Made by a program: the position numbers and the translations under genes
Shown: piece by piece, positions 25,446-33,073 of the stretch
How the letters are laid out: each line of letters opens with the position of its first letter
Position numbering within the stretch: position 1 is the stretch's first letter
Source of the DNA: Pseudomonas frederiksbergensis
Lineage (GTDB): Bacteria; Pseudomonadota; Gammaproteobacteria; Pseudomonadales; Pseudomonadaceae
DNA length: 64,000 bases
Direction of reading: 5' to 3'
Assembly: GCF_003732705.1 (NCBI RefSeq)
Contig: NZ_MOBR01000015.1
Location: 1 to 64,000 of the forward strand
The notes under the pieces: generated by a model
Seen by the model: only the letters and a program-made list of their open reading frames with translations
Database searches by the model: none
What the model was told of the DNA's origin: nothing

Positions 25446-27875
25446 ATGTTTTTGATCAATGGCCAATTGCACGCCGACCTTGCCCTCGACCCCACTCTCG
25501 AGAGCCTGCACGAGGTCTTGCCGCGACTGCTGGAGGCGCCAATCGACGGTGACACGGTGATCGCCGCAGCCACTCGCTTTGCCGAGCACTTGCAGACCCG
25601 CGAACTGGACATCGACCTGGAGGATGATCAACGCCTGGTGCTGATCGATTTCTGCCAACCCGACCACCTGATCCACAAACTTGATCGCGAACTGGGGATG
25701 CAACCTCGGTCCCTGCGGCGTATCGATTACCAGCAACCGCGCCTCGAGAGTTGGCATCCCCTGGGGCTGGTGGTGCATATCACCCCGGGCAATGCGCCGA
25801 CGCTGGCATTTTGTGCAGTGCTGGAAAGCCTGCTGGCGGGCAACATCAACTGGCTACGCCCCAGCTCCACCGACCAAGGGCTGACGGCACGCTTGCTACA
25901 CGCCCTCGGCCAATGTGACAGCAGCGGCAGGCTCGCCGACTTTATCGCGGTATTGCCCGTGGAAACCGCGCACATTGCGCGCCTCTGCACCCGGGCGGAC
26001 GCCGTGGCCGCGTGGGGCGGCGACACCGCGCTCAAGGCCATTCGTCAGCAGTTGCCCGGCGGATGCCGCTGGATCGACTGGGGTCATCGGATCAGTTTCG
26101 CTTATCTGTGCCCGGACGCTGCGCAACCCCAGGCACTCGATGCCTTGGTGGATGAAATCTGTCGCCTGGACCAGCAAGCGTGCTCCAGCCCCCAGTGGGT
26201 GCTGGTGGACAGCGATGACCCGGCCGTTCTGCGGGACGTGGGTACGTGCCTGGCCCAGGCGTTCGAACGACGCCATGCTCAGTGGCCGGCGCTAATTCCA
26301 ACCGATCAGGAAGCCTCGGAAATCACCACGCGCTGCGCGATGGCGAAGCTGGGTCAATGTTTTTCCGGGCAAACCGGTGAGGTCTGGGCCGGAGCGGGAT
26401 GGCGGGTCATCTGGGAACATCATCGGACCCTCGCGCCTTCACCGCTGTTTCGCACGCTGGTGCTTAAACCGGTGCCGCAGCGGCTGATTGCCGAAACGCT
26501 GCTGCCCTGGCGCACCGTCCTGCAAAGCTGCGCATTGATTTGCCCGCCAGCACAAACCCCGATACTGGTGCGCACGCTGGTCAACGCCGGCGTCACCCGC
26601 ATCGCGCCTGTCCGGTCGATCCATGACGGCTACCCTGGTGAGCCCCACGATGGCGTGTTCGCGCTGACGCGATTGAGCCGCCGGATCTCGGTGAGCCTGC
26701 CCGCAGAGGTGTTGAGCAACCATGCCAGCCTGGATGCACTGCCCGCAGCCCCGGACATTTGGGGCCTTGCGATCATGGACAAAACGGCGTTTCAGGCCCA
26801 GCCCATCGATCGAACGGCCCAGCTGTACTTCCGTTCCGGCGGCAGCAGCGGTACCCCCGCGCTGGCCGGTTTCAGCTACCGCGATTTCCACCGGCAAATG
26901 CGCTCAGCGGCTGACGGGCTATTCGCCGCGGGGCTGGATCCGTCACAGGACCGGGTCATGAACCTGTTCTACAGCGGCAACCTTTATGGTGGTTTTTCCA
27001 GTTTTTCCTGGATCCTGCAACACATGGGCGCGCCGCATTTCCCCATGGGCGCACCGCATGACGATGACTTCAGTGAAATCGCCCGGATGATCGTGCAGCA
27101 ACAGGTCAGCGTGCTGATCGGCATGCCGAGCACCCTGCATCGTCTGTTTCTCAACGAGCAAGAGACCCTGCGGGCGTATGGGGGGATCCGCAAGGTGTTC
27201 CTCGGTGGCGAGCATCCGGGGCTGGCCAGCCGCCAGTTGATGGAAAGCTGCGGTGTCTCGACGATCCGTTCAGCGATCTACGGCTCTGTCGACGCCGGTC
27301 CCCTGGGCCATGCCTGCGCGGCGACCACCGATGGCATCTTTCACCTGATGTGCGATACCCAACATCTGGAAATCGTTCATCTTGAGCAGGATGTGCCGGT
27401 TCAGGGCTGTGAAGTCGGACGTCTGCTGTTCACATCACGGGCCCGCCACAGCCAGACCGTTGTGCGCTACGAAGTCGGTGACACCGGGCGCTGGGTAGTC
27501 GGGCCGTGTCCCTGCGGGCTGAGTTCGCCACGCTTCGAATTGCTGGAACGTCATGGGCAATGGCTGCGGATTGGCACCGAGTTCATTTCCCCCTCACAAC
27601 TGGCTCGCTACGCCGGTGCACCGATTCAAATGGTGCTGGACCATGCGCCCAACGGGGTTGAACGCCTGGTGGTGCATGCCGATGCCGAAGCTGATCAGGT
27701 TTACAACCAATTGCTGTTCGACACCGCGCTGAAAAATGCCGTGGATACCGCAATGCTGGTGCTGGAAGTGAACACCTGCACCGCCACTCAATTCAAACGC
27801 AACAAACACAGCGGCAAGACGCCGTTGGTCATCGACCAGCGCCAACGCCAAATAACGGAAAAGGAATTCCAATGA
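25446..27875 (+). CDS. LuxC-like acyl reductase fused to a PaaK-like adenylating domain
   Basis: An 809-residue two-domain fusion. Residues 1 to about 415 match the LuxC acyl-CoA/acyl-enzyme reductase family (aldehyde dehydrogenase fold), with WHPLGLVVHITPGNAP, the AWGGDTALKAI segment and a likely catalytic Cys246 in DQQACSSPQW. Residues about 420-809 resemble a phenylacetate-CoA-ligase-type adenylating enzyme: loop LYFRSGGSSGTPA near 460-472, FLGGEHP, and a C-terminal SGKTPLVIDQR like the PaaK GKxxRVxDxR end. LuxC and LuxE are normally separate proteins, so the fusion is unusual. The gene starts one base after the LuxE-like stop and overlaps the next gene by four bases. Expected chemistry: activate a carboxylate and reduce it to an aldehyde with NADPH. 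Confidence 0.82.
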   Translation: MFLINGQLHADLALDPTLESLHEVLPRLLEAPIDGDTVIAAATRFAEHLQTRELDIDLEDDQRLVLIDFCQPDHLIHKLDRELGMQPRSLRRIDYQQPRLESWHPLGLVVHITPGNAPTLAFCAVLESLLAGNINWLRPSSTDQGLTARLLHALGQCDSSGRLADFIAVLPVETAHIARLCTRADAVAAWGGDTALKAIRQQLPGGCRWIDWGHRISFAYLCPDAAQPQALDALVDEICRLDQQACSSPQWVLVDSDDPAVLRDVGTCLAQAFERRHAQWPALIPTDQEASEITTRCAMAKLGQCFSGQTGEVWAGAGWRVIWEHHRTLAPSPLFRTLVLKPVPQRLIAETLLPWRTVLQSCALICPPAQTPILVRTLVNAGVTRIAPVRSIHDGYPGEPHDGVFALTRLSRRISVSLPAEVLSNHASLDALPAAPDIWGLAIMDKTAFQAQPIDRTAQLYFRSGGSSGTPALAGFSYRDFHRQMRSAADGLFAAGLDPSQDRVMNLFYSGNLYGGFSSFSWILQHMGAPHFPMGAPHDDDFSEIARMIVQQQVSVLIGMPSTLHRLFLNEQETLRAYGGIRKVFLGGEHPGLASRQLMESCGVSTIRSAIYGSVDAGPLGHACAATTDGIFHLMCDTQHLEIVHLEQDVPVQGCEVGRLLFTSRARHSQTVVRYEVGDTGRWVVGPCPCGLSSPRFELLERHGQWLRIGTEFISPSQLARYAGAPIQMVLDHAPNGVERLVVHADAEADQVYNQLLFDTALKNAVDTAMLVLEVNTCTATQFKRNKHSGKTPLVIDQRQRQITEKEFQ

Positions 27876-29161
27876 ACGAACTGCTCACGCTAGAGCAACT
27901 GGTGCAATACATACGCGAACACTCGCGTTTTTATAACAAGCACCTTGAACACTTACCGCCGCAGGGATTTACCCCAGGCGATATCCCCTTGATCGACGGC
28001 AATACGTATTGGGCCGGCAGCCACGACCTGGCGAATTGGCCCGTCCTCACGGCCCCGGTCGATGACGCGCTGCTGTTTAAAACCGGGGGAACCACCAGCC
28101 AGGGCAAACTGGCGATCTACACCCACGCGGAATGGCAAACCCTGGTCACGGCGTTCGGTCAAAGCCTCTCGTCACAACTGAGCAGCGGCGATCGGGTGGC
28201 CAATATGTTTTTCACCGGCGACCTGTGCGCCAGTTTCCTGTTCATCCACGACTCGCTGGCCCACGTTAACGTCTCGATCAGCGAGTTCCCCTTCACCGGC
28301 AACGCTGATTTTCCAGGTTTGACGGCGTCGATTCGCGACCATCGGATCAATGTGCTGGCGGGCATCCCGGCGCAGTTGCTGAAGTTCGCGGCCTACCTGA
28401 CCGAACACAACTGCGTGCTGAGCGACGTCGACACGCTGCTGTATGGCGGGGAAAGCGTATTTGCCGGGCAACTGGCGATCTTCGCCCGGGTCTTCCCCAA
28501 TGCCCGCGTCGCCTCCATCGGTTACGCCAGTGTTGACGCCGGATTGATCGGCGACAGTGATCGCGACTGTGCCCTGGGCGAGCATCGGGTGTTCGAGAAG
28601 CACACCTTGCTGGAAATCATCGACGAACAAAGCGGCGACATCATCGAAGAATGCAACCGTGTGGGCTTGTTGGTGGTGACCAATCTGAGTCGCTGCCTGA
28701 TGCCGCTGTTGCGCTACCCAGTGGGCGACCGCGCCTGCTGGCTCGACCCCGTTGCCAGCCCCAGACGCAAGTTCGCCCTCAGAGGCCGCAGCGCCCATAG
28801 CCAGCGGGTGCGAGTGGGCGTGATGTCACTGATGACGGATGAAATACACGGGATTGTCCAGCGTGTTACCGGCAGCGAGCAGTGGCAAATACGCATTGAA
28901 CAGGTGGAATACATCGACCAATTGAGCGTGAATTGGGTACCCGAGACCGGCTCCCGGACCATCGAACACTTGAGTGATGCACTGCGCGATGCACTCGTCG
29001 CCCACTACCCCGCCATCAGCACGTTGAGCCATGACGGCTTGCTGAATTTCCAGGTCAAGTCGTGTAGCGCCAGCGAACTCGCACTGCACGCGCGCTCGGG
29101 CAAGCAACTGCGGGTTCTGGACTTGCGGGTGTACGCGTCCGCGCCGGAGGTCGAGCGATGA
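27872..29161 (+). CDS. Second PaaK/LuxE-like adenylating enzyme
   Basis: A 429-residue stand-alone homologue of the adenylating half of the previous protein. Conserved blocks are the loop LLFKTGGTTSQGKLA (about residues 67-81), LLYGGESVF, ASIGYASVDAGLIG and the C-terminal SGKQLRVLDLRV. The loop is GGTTSQGK rather than the usual SSGTTGxPK, so nucleotide handling may be altered. The nearest functional analogue I know is EhpF of griseoluteic acid biosynthesis, which activates a phenazine carboxylate for reduction. ATGA overlaps couple it to both neighbours. It may activate a second acid or act as a condensing partner. Confidence 0.78.
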   Translation: MNELLTLEQLVQYIREHSRFYNKHLEHLPPQGFTPGDIPLIDGNTYWAGSHDLANWPVLTAPVDDALLFKTGGTTSQGKLAIYTHAEWQTLVTAFGQSLSSQLSSGDRVANMFFTGDLCASFLFIHDSLAHVNVSISEFPFTGNADFPGLTASIRDHRINVLAGIPAQLLKFAAYLTEHNCVLSDVDTLLYGGESVFAGQLAIFARVFPNARVASIGYASVDAGLIGDSDRDCALGEHRVFEKHTLLEIIDEQSGDIIEECNRVGLLVVTNLSRCLMPLLRYPVGDRACWLDPVASPRRKFALRGRSAHSQRVRVGVMSLMTDEIHGIVQRVTGSEQWQIRIEQVEYIDQLSVNWVPETGSRTIEHLSDALRDALVAHYPAISTLSHDGLLNFQVKSCSASELALHARSGKQLRVLDLRVYASAPEVER

Positions 29162-30090
29162 TTTTCCGCCCCTTCCGGGCCTCTGACGCACGCGCCATCA
29201 GTCGCCTGTTTCGTCGGGTCTACGGTGATCATTACGTGCAGCCGGACGTGTATTTGCCGAAGCTGATCATGCAGCACAACAACGACGGTCGCTGGCAATC
29301 GATGGTCGCGGTGGAGGGTTGCGAAGTACTCGGCCACGCCGCGTTAATCCGTGACGGGCACCCATCCAACAGCCCCGAACTGGCCCTCATTGCCGTGCAC
29401 CCGGCAGCCCGCGGGCAGAGCATCGCCACCCGACTGGGCCGCGAACTGCTGGAACACGCCAATGCTGTCGCAGGTCGCTGCGTGTTGATCAAGCAGGTCT
29501 CTCATCACCCTTATACCCAGCGCATGGCGCAAACCCTGAGGTTCCACTGCACCGGTTTATTGCCGGACTACGTGCCCTCTCCTTTCGCCAGTCCTTTAGC
29601 CGAGAGCCTCGTGGTCGGTGTGCATCTGCTCGACGGCCACACCCGCCCGCTGCCGGACATTGTGTGGCCGGACAGTTGCCGGGGGTTCATGCAACATATG
29701 TGCTCGGTGTTTGGCAGCACCCAGGGCGCATCGGTTTATCCGGCGCAACCCCTGCACATGCAGCAGCATAAGCACAGGGTCGATGTGGTCATTGAGCGCC
29801 TGGACAAACGCTTGCTCGATCAGCTGATCGAGTTGCCCCAGGGCTGGATGATTTCGCTCAGGCTTGCCTTGTCACCGAGCTTTGCCGAGGACTTTCAGCG
29901 CTTGAGCATCAAGGGATTGATCTTTACCGGGCTGATCCCCGCACCCGATCACGATCGATGGTTCGCCCTGTTCCATCGCGGCGCCCGGTCACGCCACCTG
30001 GACTTGCATTGCCCGCACATGCAACGGTTGCATGACCATCTGCAGCACGCTTCGCGTAACGTGACTCAGACCGATCGCTCAGCTGCCTGA
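29158..30090 (+). CDS. GNAT-family acyltransferase with extra C-terminal domain
   Basis: A 310-residue protein. Residues 1 to about 150 form a GNAT N-acyltransferase domain: IFRPFRASDARAISRLFRRVY at the start and the acyl-CoA-binding motif A as LIAVHPAARGQSIATRLG. The remaining 160 residues do not match anything I recognise and may be a second degenerate GNAT lobe (GLIFTGLIPAPDHDRWFALFH). The ATG overlaps the preceding stop (ATGA). It is the last gene of the LuxC/LuxE-like unit and its end overlaps the convergent LysR gene by 12 bases. It probably acylates an amine intermediate of the pathway. Confidence 0.8.
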   Translation: MIFRPFRASDARAISRLFRRVYGDHYVQPDVYLPKLIMQHNNDGRWQSMVAVEGCEVLGHAALIRDGHPSNSPELALIAVHPAARGQSIATRLGRELLEHANAVAGRCVLIKQVSHHPYTQRMAQTLRFHCTGLLPDYVPSPFASPLAESLVVGVHLLDGHTRPLPDIVWPDSCRGFMQHMCSVFGSTQGASVYPAQPLHMQQHKHRVDVVIERLDKRLLDQLIELPQGWMISLRLALSPSFAEDFQRLSIKGLIFTGLIPAPDHDRWFALFHRGARSRHLDLHCPHMQRLHDHLQHASRNVTQTDRSAA

Positions 30091-31005
30091 GTCGCTTCTA
30101 TAAAAATGCTGGCCCGGTTGCGCGCAGAGTTCAACCAGCCAATCGACAAACACCCGCACCCGCCGGGATAACTGGCGGTGTGGCGGGTACAGCGCCGTCA
30201 ACGGCATTCCCGGTGGCGGCGCATCCCTGAGCACCTCGCACAAGCGCCCTTCGCTCAACTGTCGGGCGACGTGGTAGTACGGGGCCTGAACCAGGCCATA
30301 ACCGGCCTCGCACGCGGCCATGTAGCCATCGGCGCTGTTGACCGACACCTGCCGGGGCAGATTGACCGCTTGCACCTGCCCGTCGATCACAAACTCAAGC
30401 CCGAAGCGCGAACCGGTGGTCGCGGAGAAATACTCCACCATCTGATGCCCCTGCAAATCCGCCGGACACTCGGGCACGCCGTGACGCTGCAAGTAGTCGG
30501 GGCTGGCGCAGGTCACCTGATCCAGCATCACCAGCGGGCGCGCCACCAGCGAATCATCCAGCGGTGAGCCGCCCCGCAGTACGCAATCCACACCTTCACG
30601 AATCAGGTCCACCGTGCGGTCGTTCAGGCTGATTTCCAGTTCGATCAACGGGTAGCGGGCGGTGAACTGCGGCAGCGCCGGAATCACGATCAGCCGTCCG
30701 ATCCCCGCCGGCATGTCTACCCGCAACAAGCCTTTGGGATTGTGCCGGGCGGCGGAAAATACCGCTTCGGTTTCCTCAAGGTCCGCGAGCAATCGCACGC
30801 AACGGGGGTAATAGGCGGCGCCATCGAGGGTCAGGCTGATTTGCCGGGTGGTGCGCTGCAACAGTTGCACACCCAGATGTGCCTCCAGTTGCTTGATCAG
30901 AATGGTCACCGAAGCACGGGGCATTTGCAGGCTGTCGGCAGCCTTGGCGAAGCCGCCCAGCTCGACGATCCGGGTAAACACGCGCATGGCGTTGAGACGG
31001 TCCAT
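30079..31005 (-). CDS. LysR-type regulator next to an aldo/keto reductase
   Basis: A 308-residue LysR-family regulator of the CrgA/DmlR-like subgroup. The helix-turn-helix is MRVFTRIVELGGFAKAADSLQMPRASV (in part), followed by the LQRTTRQISLTLDGAAYY linker. The effector domain spans about residues 90-295. It diverges from an aldo/keto reductase across 118 bases, so that gene is its most likely target. It converges on, and slightly overlaps, the GNAT gene; whether it also affects the LuxC/LuxE-like unit cannot be told from the sequence. Confidence 0.9.
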   Translation of the reverse strand: MDRLNAMRVFTRIVELGGFAKAADSLQMPRASVTILIKQLEAHLGVQLLQRTTRQISLTLDGAAYYPRCVRLLADLEETEAVFSAARHNPKGLLRVDMPAGIGRLIVIPALPQFTARYPLIELEISLNDRTVDLIREGVDCVLRGGSPLDDSLVARPLVMLDQVTCASPDYLQRHGVPECPADLQGHQMVEYFSATTGSRFGLEFVIDGQVQAVNLPRQVSVNSADGYMAACEAGYGLVQAPYYHVARQLSEGRLCEVLRDAPPPGMPLTALYPPHRQLSRRVRVFVDWLVELCAQPGQHFYRSDSGS

Positions 31006-31035
31006 GGTTCGGGGGCACCTGCCGATTATTTAGAA

Positions 31036-31050
31036 ATCATGAATAGTGAT
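31036..31050. promoter_or_regulatory. LysR-type dyad ATCA-N7-TGAT
   Basis: ATCATGAATAGTGAT is a T-N11-A-type dyad midway between the LysR gene and the aldo/keto reductase start. It is the only obvious symmetric element in this 118-base divergent promoter region. Binding is inferred. Confidence 0.4.
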
Positions 31051-31123
31051 AGCAGTTTTAGCCGGTTTATCTTGTTTCTGTCGAGGGGAACAATGGCGGC
31101 TCACCTTTCAAGGAGCTGATCTC

Positions 31124-32119
31124 ATGCAAACACGTCAACTGGGCAAGAACGGGCCGCAAGTCAGCGCCATCGGCTTGGGCTGCATGGGCATGACCGATTT
31201 CTACACCACCGGCACCGATACCCGCGAAGCCACCGCCACCTTGCATCGGGCGCTGGAACTGGGCATCAACCTGCTCGACACCGCCGACATGTATGGCCCG
31301 CACACCAATGAAGAGCTGATCGGCAAGGCCATTGCCGGCAAACGTGACCAAGTGTTCCTGGCCAGCAAATTCGGGATCGTGCGCGACCCGGCCAACCCCA
31401 CCGCACGGGGCGTAAATGGCCGCCCGGACTACATTCGCCAGGCCATCGACGGCACCCTCAAACGCCTGGGCGTGGACACGTTGGATTTGTACTACCAGCA
31501 CCGGATCGATCCGCAAGTCGCCATCGAGGAAACCGTCGGCGCCATGGCGGAACTGGTGAAGGCCGGCAAAGTGCGTTACCTGGGTTTGAGCGAAGCCTCG
31601 GCGGCGACTCTGGAACGGGCGCACAAGGTGCATCCGATCAGCGCACTGCAAAGTGAATACTCCCTGTGGAGCCGTGATCAGGAAGACAACGGTTGCCTGG
31701 CCGCGTGCCAGCGCCTCGGTATCGCTTTTGTTCCGTACAGCCCATTGGGTCGTGGCTTTTTGACCGGCGCGCTGAAAAGCCCGGACGACTTTGCAGCGGA
31801 CGATTACCGGCGCTTCAGTCCGCGTTTTCAAGGGGAGAATTTCGCGAAAAACCTGCTGCTGGTGCAGCAGGTGCAGGCACTGGCCGCCGACAAGGGCGTG
31901 ACCGCAGGGCAACTGGCGTTGGCCTGGGTGCTGGCGCAGGGCGACTACCTGATCCCGATTCCCGGGACCAAGCAACGTAAATACCTGGAGGAAAATATCG
32001 CGGCGCTGGAGGTGAAACTGAGCGCCGGCGAGTTGCAGGCGCTGGAGGCGATCTTCCCGGCGGATGCCACGGCCGGTTTGCGTTACCCGCAAGCGGTGAT
32101 GCAAATGCTCGACCGCTGA
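31124..32119 (+). CDS. Aldo/keto reductase
   Basis: A 331-residue NADPH-dependent aldo/keto reductase of the AKR13/YakC-like type. The catalytic tetrad is visible: Asp and Tyr in NLLDTADMYG, Lys in FLASKFG and His in LYYQHRID. The C-terminal cofactor segment IPIPGTKQRKYLEENI is intact. AAGGAG precedes the ATG; 26 upstream codons in frame are rejected. Substrate is unknown; family members reduce a range of aldehydes and quinones. It diverges from a LysR gene and ends at a strong symmetric terminator. Confidence 0.9.
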   Translation: MQTRQLGKNGPQVSAIGLGCMGMTDFYTTGTDTREATATLHRALELGINLLDTADMYGPHTNEELIGKAIAGKRDQVFLASKFGIVRDPANPTARGVNGRPDYIRQAIDGTLKRLGVDTLDLYYQHRIDPQVAIEETVGAMAELVKAGKVRYLGLSEASAATLERAHKVHPISALQSEYSLWSRDQEDNGCLAACQRLGIAFVPYSPLGRGFLTGALKSPDDFAADDYRRFSPRFQGENFAKNLLLVQQVQALAADKGVTAGQLALAWVLAQGDYLIPIPGTKQRKYLEENIAALEVKLSAGELQALEAIFPADATAGLRYPQAVMQMLDR

Positions 32120-32127
32120 TCCATCGA

Positions 32128-32163
32128 CTTCAGCCCCGCTCAATGTGTTGAGCGGGGCTGAAG
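32128..32163. terminator. Bidirectional terminator, perfect 16-bp stem
   Basis: CTTCAGCCCCGCTCAA pairs perfectly with TTGAGCGGGGCTGAAG around TGTG. It lies between the convergent aldo/keto reductase and hypothetical genes, one base before the stop codon of the latter. Confidence 0.85.
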
Positions 32164-32164
32164 A

Positions 32165-32683
32165 TCATTTGTCTTTTTTCTTGACCGTCGTGCCGTTACC
32201 TTCGCCGTAGGTCTTCAGGTTCTGCAGCACGTAGATCGCTTTCTTGAACTCAGGCACCAGGTAGTTGGCGTACTTGTTGCCCTTGAGGTTGTTGTTCTGG
32301 ATCGAGTCCAGTTGCGTAGCAAAGTATTCCAGCGCATTGAACTTGGCATCGGGGTCGTTCGGAATACCAAACTTGTCAAACTGGGAGCCAGCGTTGAGCA
32401 AGGTCAGCGCGGTCACATCGCCGATGATGCCGTTCTGCTTGAGGAAGGTGCTCATGTTGCCCAGTTGCTTGGTCGAGATGTTCGTCGGATCAAAGCCCTT
32501 GACCTGCTTGAACAGCTGCAAGCTGTCCATTTTCGTCCGGTCGAGGATCGTCGGGTTGGTACCGACCATGGTCAGGATTTCCCGCACCTTGGCGCTCTGG
32601 GAAACCGGTTTGGCATTGGGCGAACCCTGGCGTACCAGCAGGCCCGATTTAGCAGTCCAGTTGCCGACCACACCAATAGTCAT
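32165..32683 (-). CDS. Conserved hypothetical protein (172 aa)
   Basis: A 172-residue soluble protein without signal peptide or cysteine (MTIGVVGNWTAKSGLLVRQG..., ending TTVKKKDK). It is mostly helical, with a Lys-rich C-terminal tail. AAAGGAG lies directly before the ATG. The 5-prime region is AT-rich and long, suggesting its own regulated promoter. I recognise it only as a Pseudomonas-type hypothetical; the Asn/Asp-rich central part (FGIPNDPDAKFNALEYF) matches no motif I know. It shares a terminator with the aldo/keto reductase. Confidence 0.72.
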   Translation of the reverse strand: MTIGVVGNWTAKSGLLVRQGSPNAKPVSQSAKVREILTMVGTNPTILDRTKMDSLQLFKQVKGFDPTNISTKQLGNMSTFLKQNGIIGDVTALTLLNAGSQFDKFGIPNDPDAKFNALEYFATQLDSIQNNNLKGNKYANYLVPEFKKAIYVLQNLKTYGEGNGTTVKKKDK

Positions 32684-33073
32684 GACCGTACTCCTTTCGA
32701 CTGGAACATAAAAAATCCTTGTTAGAGCGAGATGATTGCGGGGAAGTATCGGCGCGAAACGACGGTCCACCTACTAATATTTCGACTTTTTACAATTCTC
32801 GTACATTTTCGATACAAATCACCAAGTGCCCGGTTTCATTGGCCTATATGAAATTTTTGATCTTGGTATAGCCGCTACATTGATTGTCATTTATTACAGA
32901 TCCTGTCCGTTTGTAGCGATTTCGATACTCACCCCTCCTGTACCGTCTGTCCCCCTGTCCCATTTCTTGTACGTGCGTACTAAAGCTCGCCCACGGCGGG
33001 CCGATAAGCCATGGATAGCCGCGCTTTCAAATACGACACCCAACAATAAAAACGCAGCACAAGGACCAGTCCC
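32684..33073. other. AT-rich intergenic region, no gene
   Basis: This 390-base stretch between the divergent hypothetical gene and the chemoreceptor is clearly AT-richer than its surroundings and carries no convincing gene. It contains a perfect inverted repeat GTACG-TG-CGTAC at 32969-32980, 94 bases before the chemoreceptor start, which is a candidate operator. AAGGA precedes the chemoreceptor ATG. Confidence 0.6.

Noticed and set aside
24314..29161. Bioluminescence operon
   Set aside because: LuxC- and LuxE-like domains are present, but luxA, luxB and luxD are absent and the adenylating modules are multiplied.
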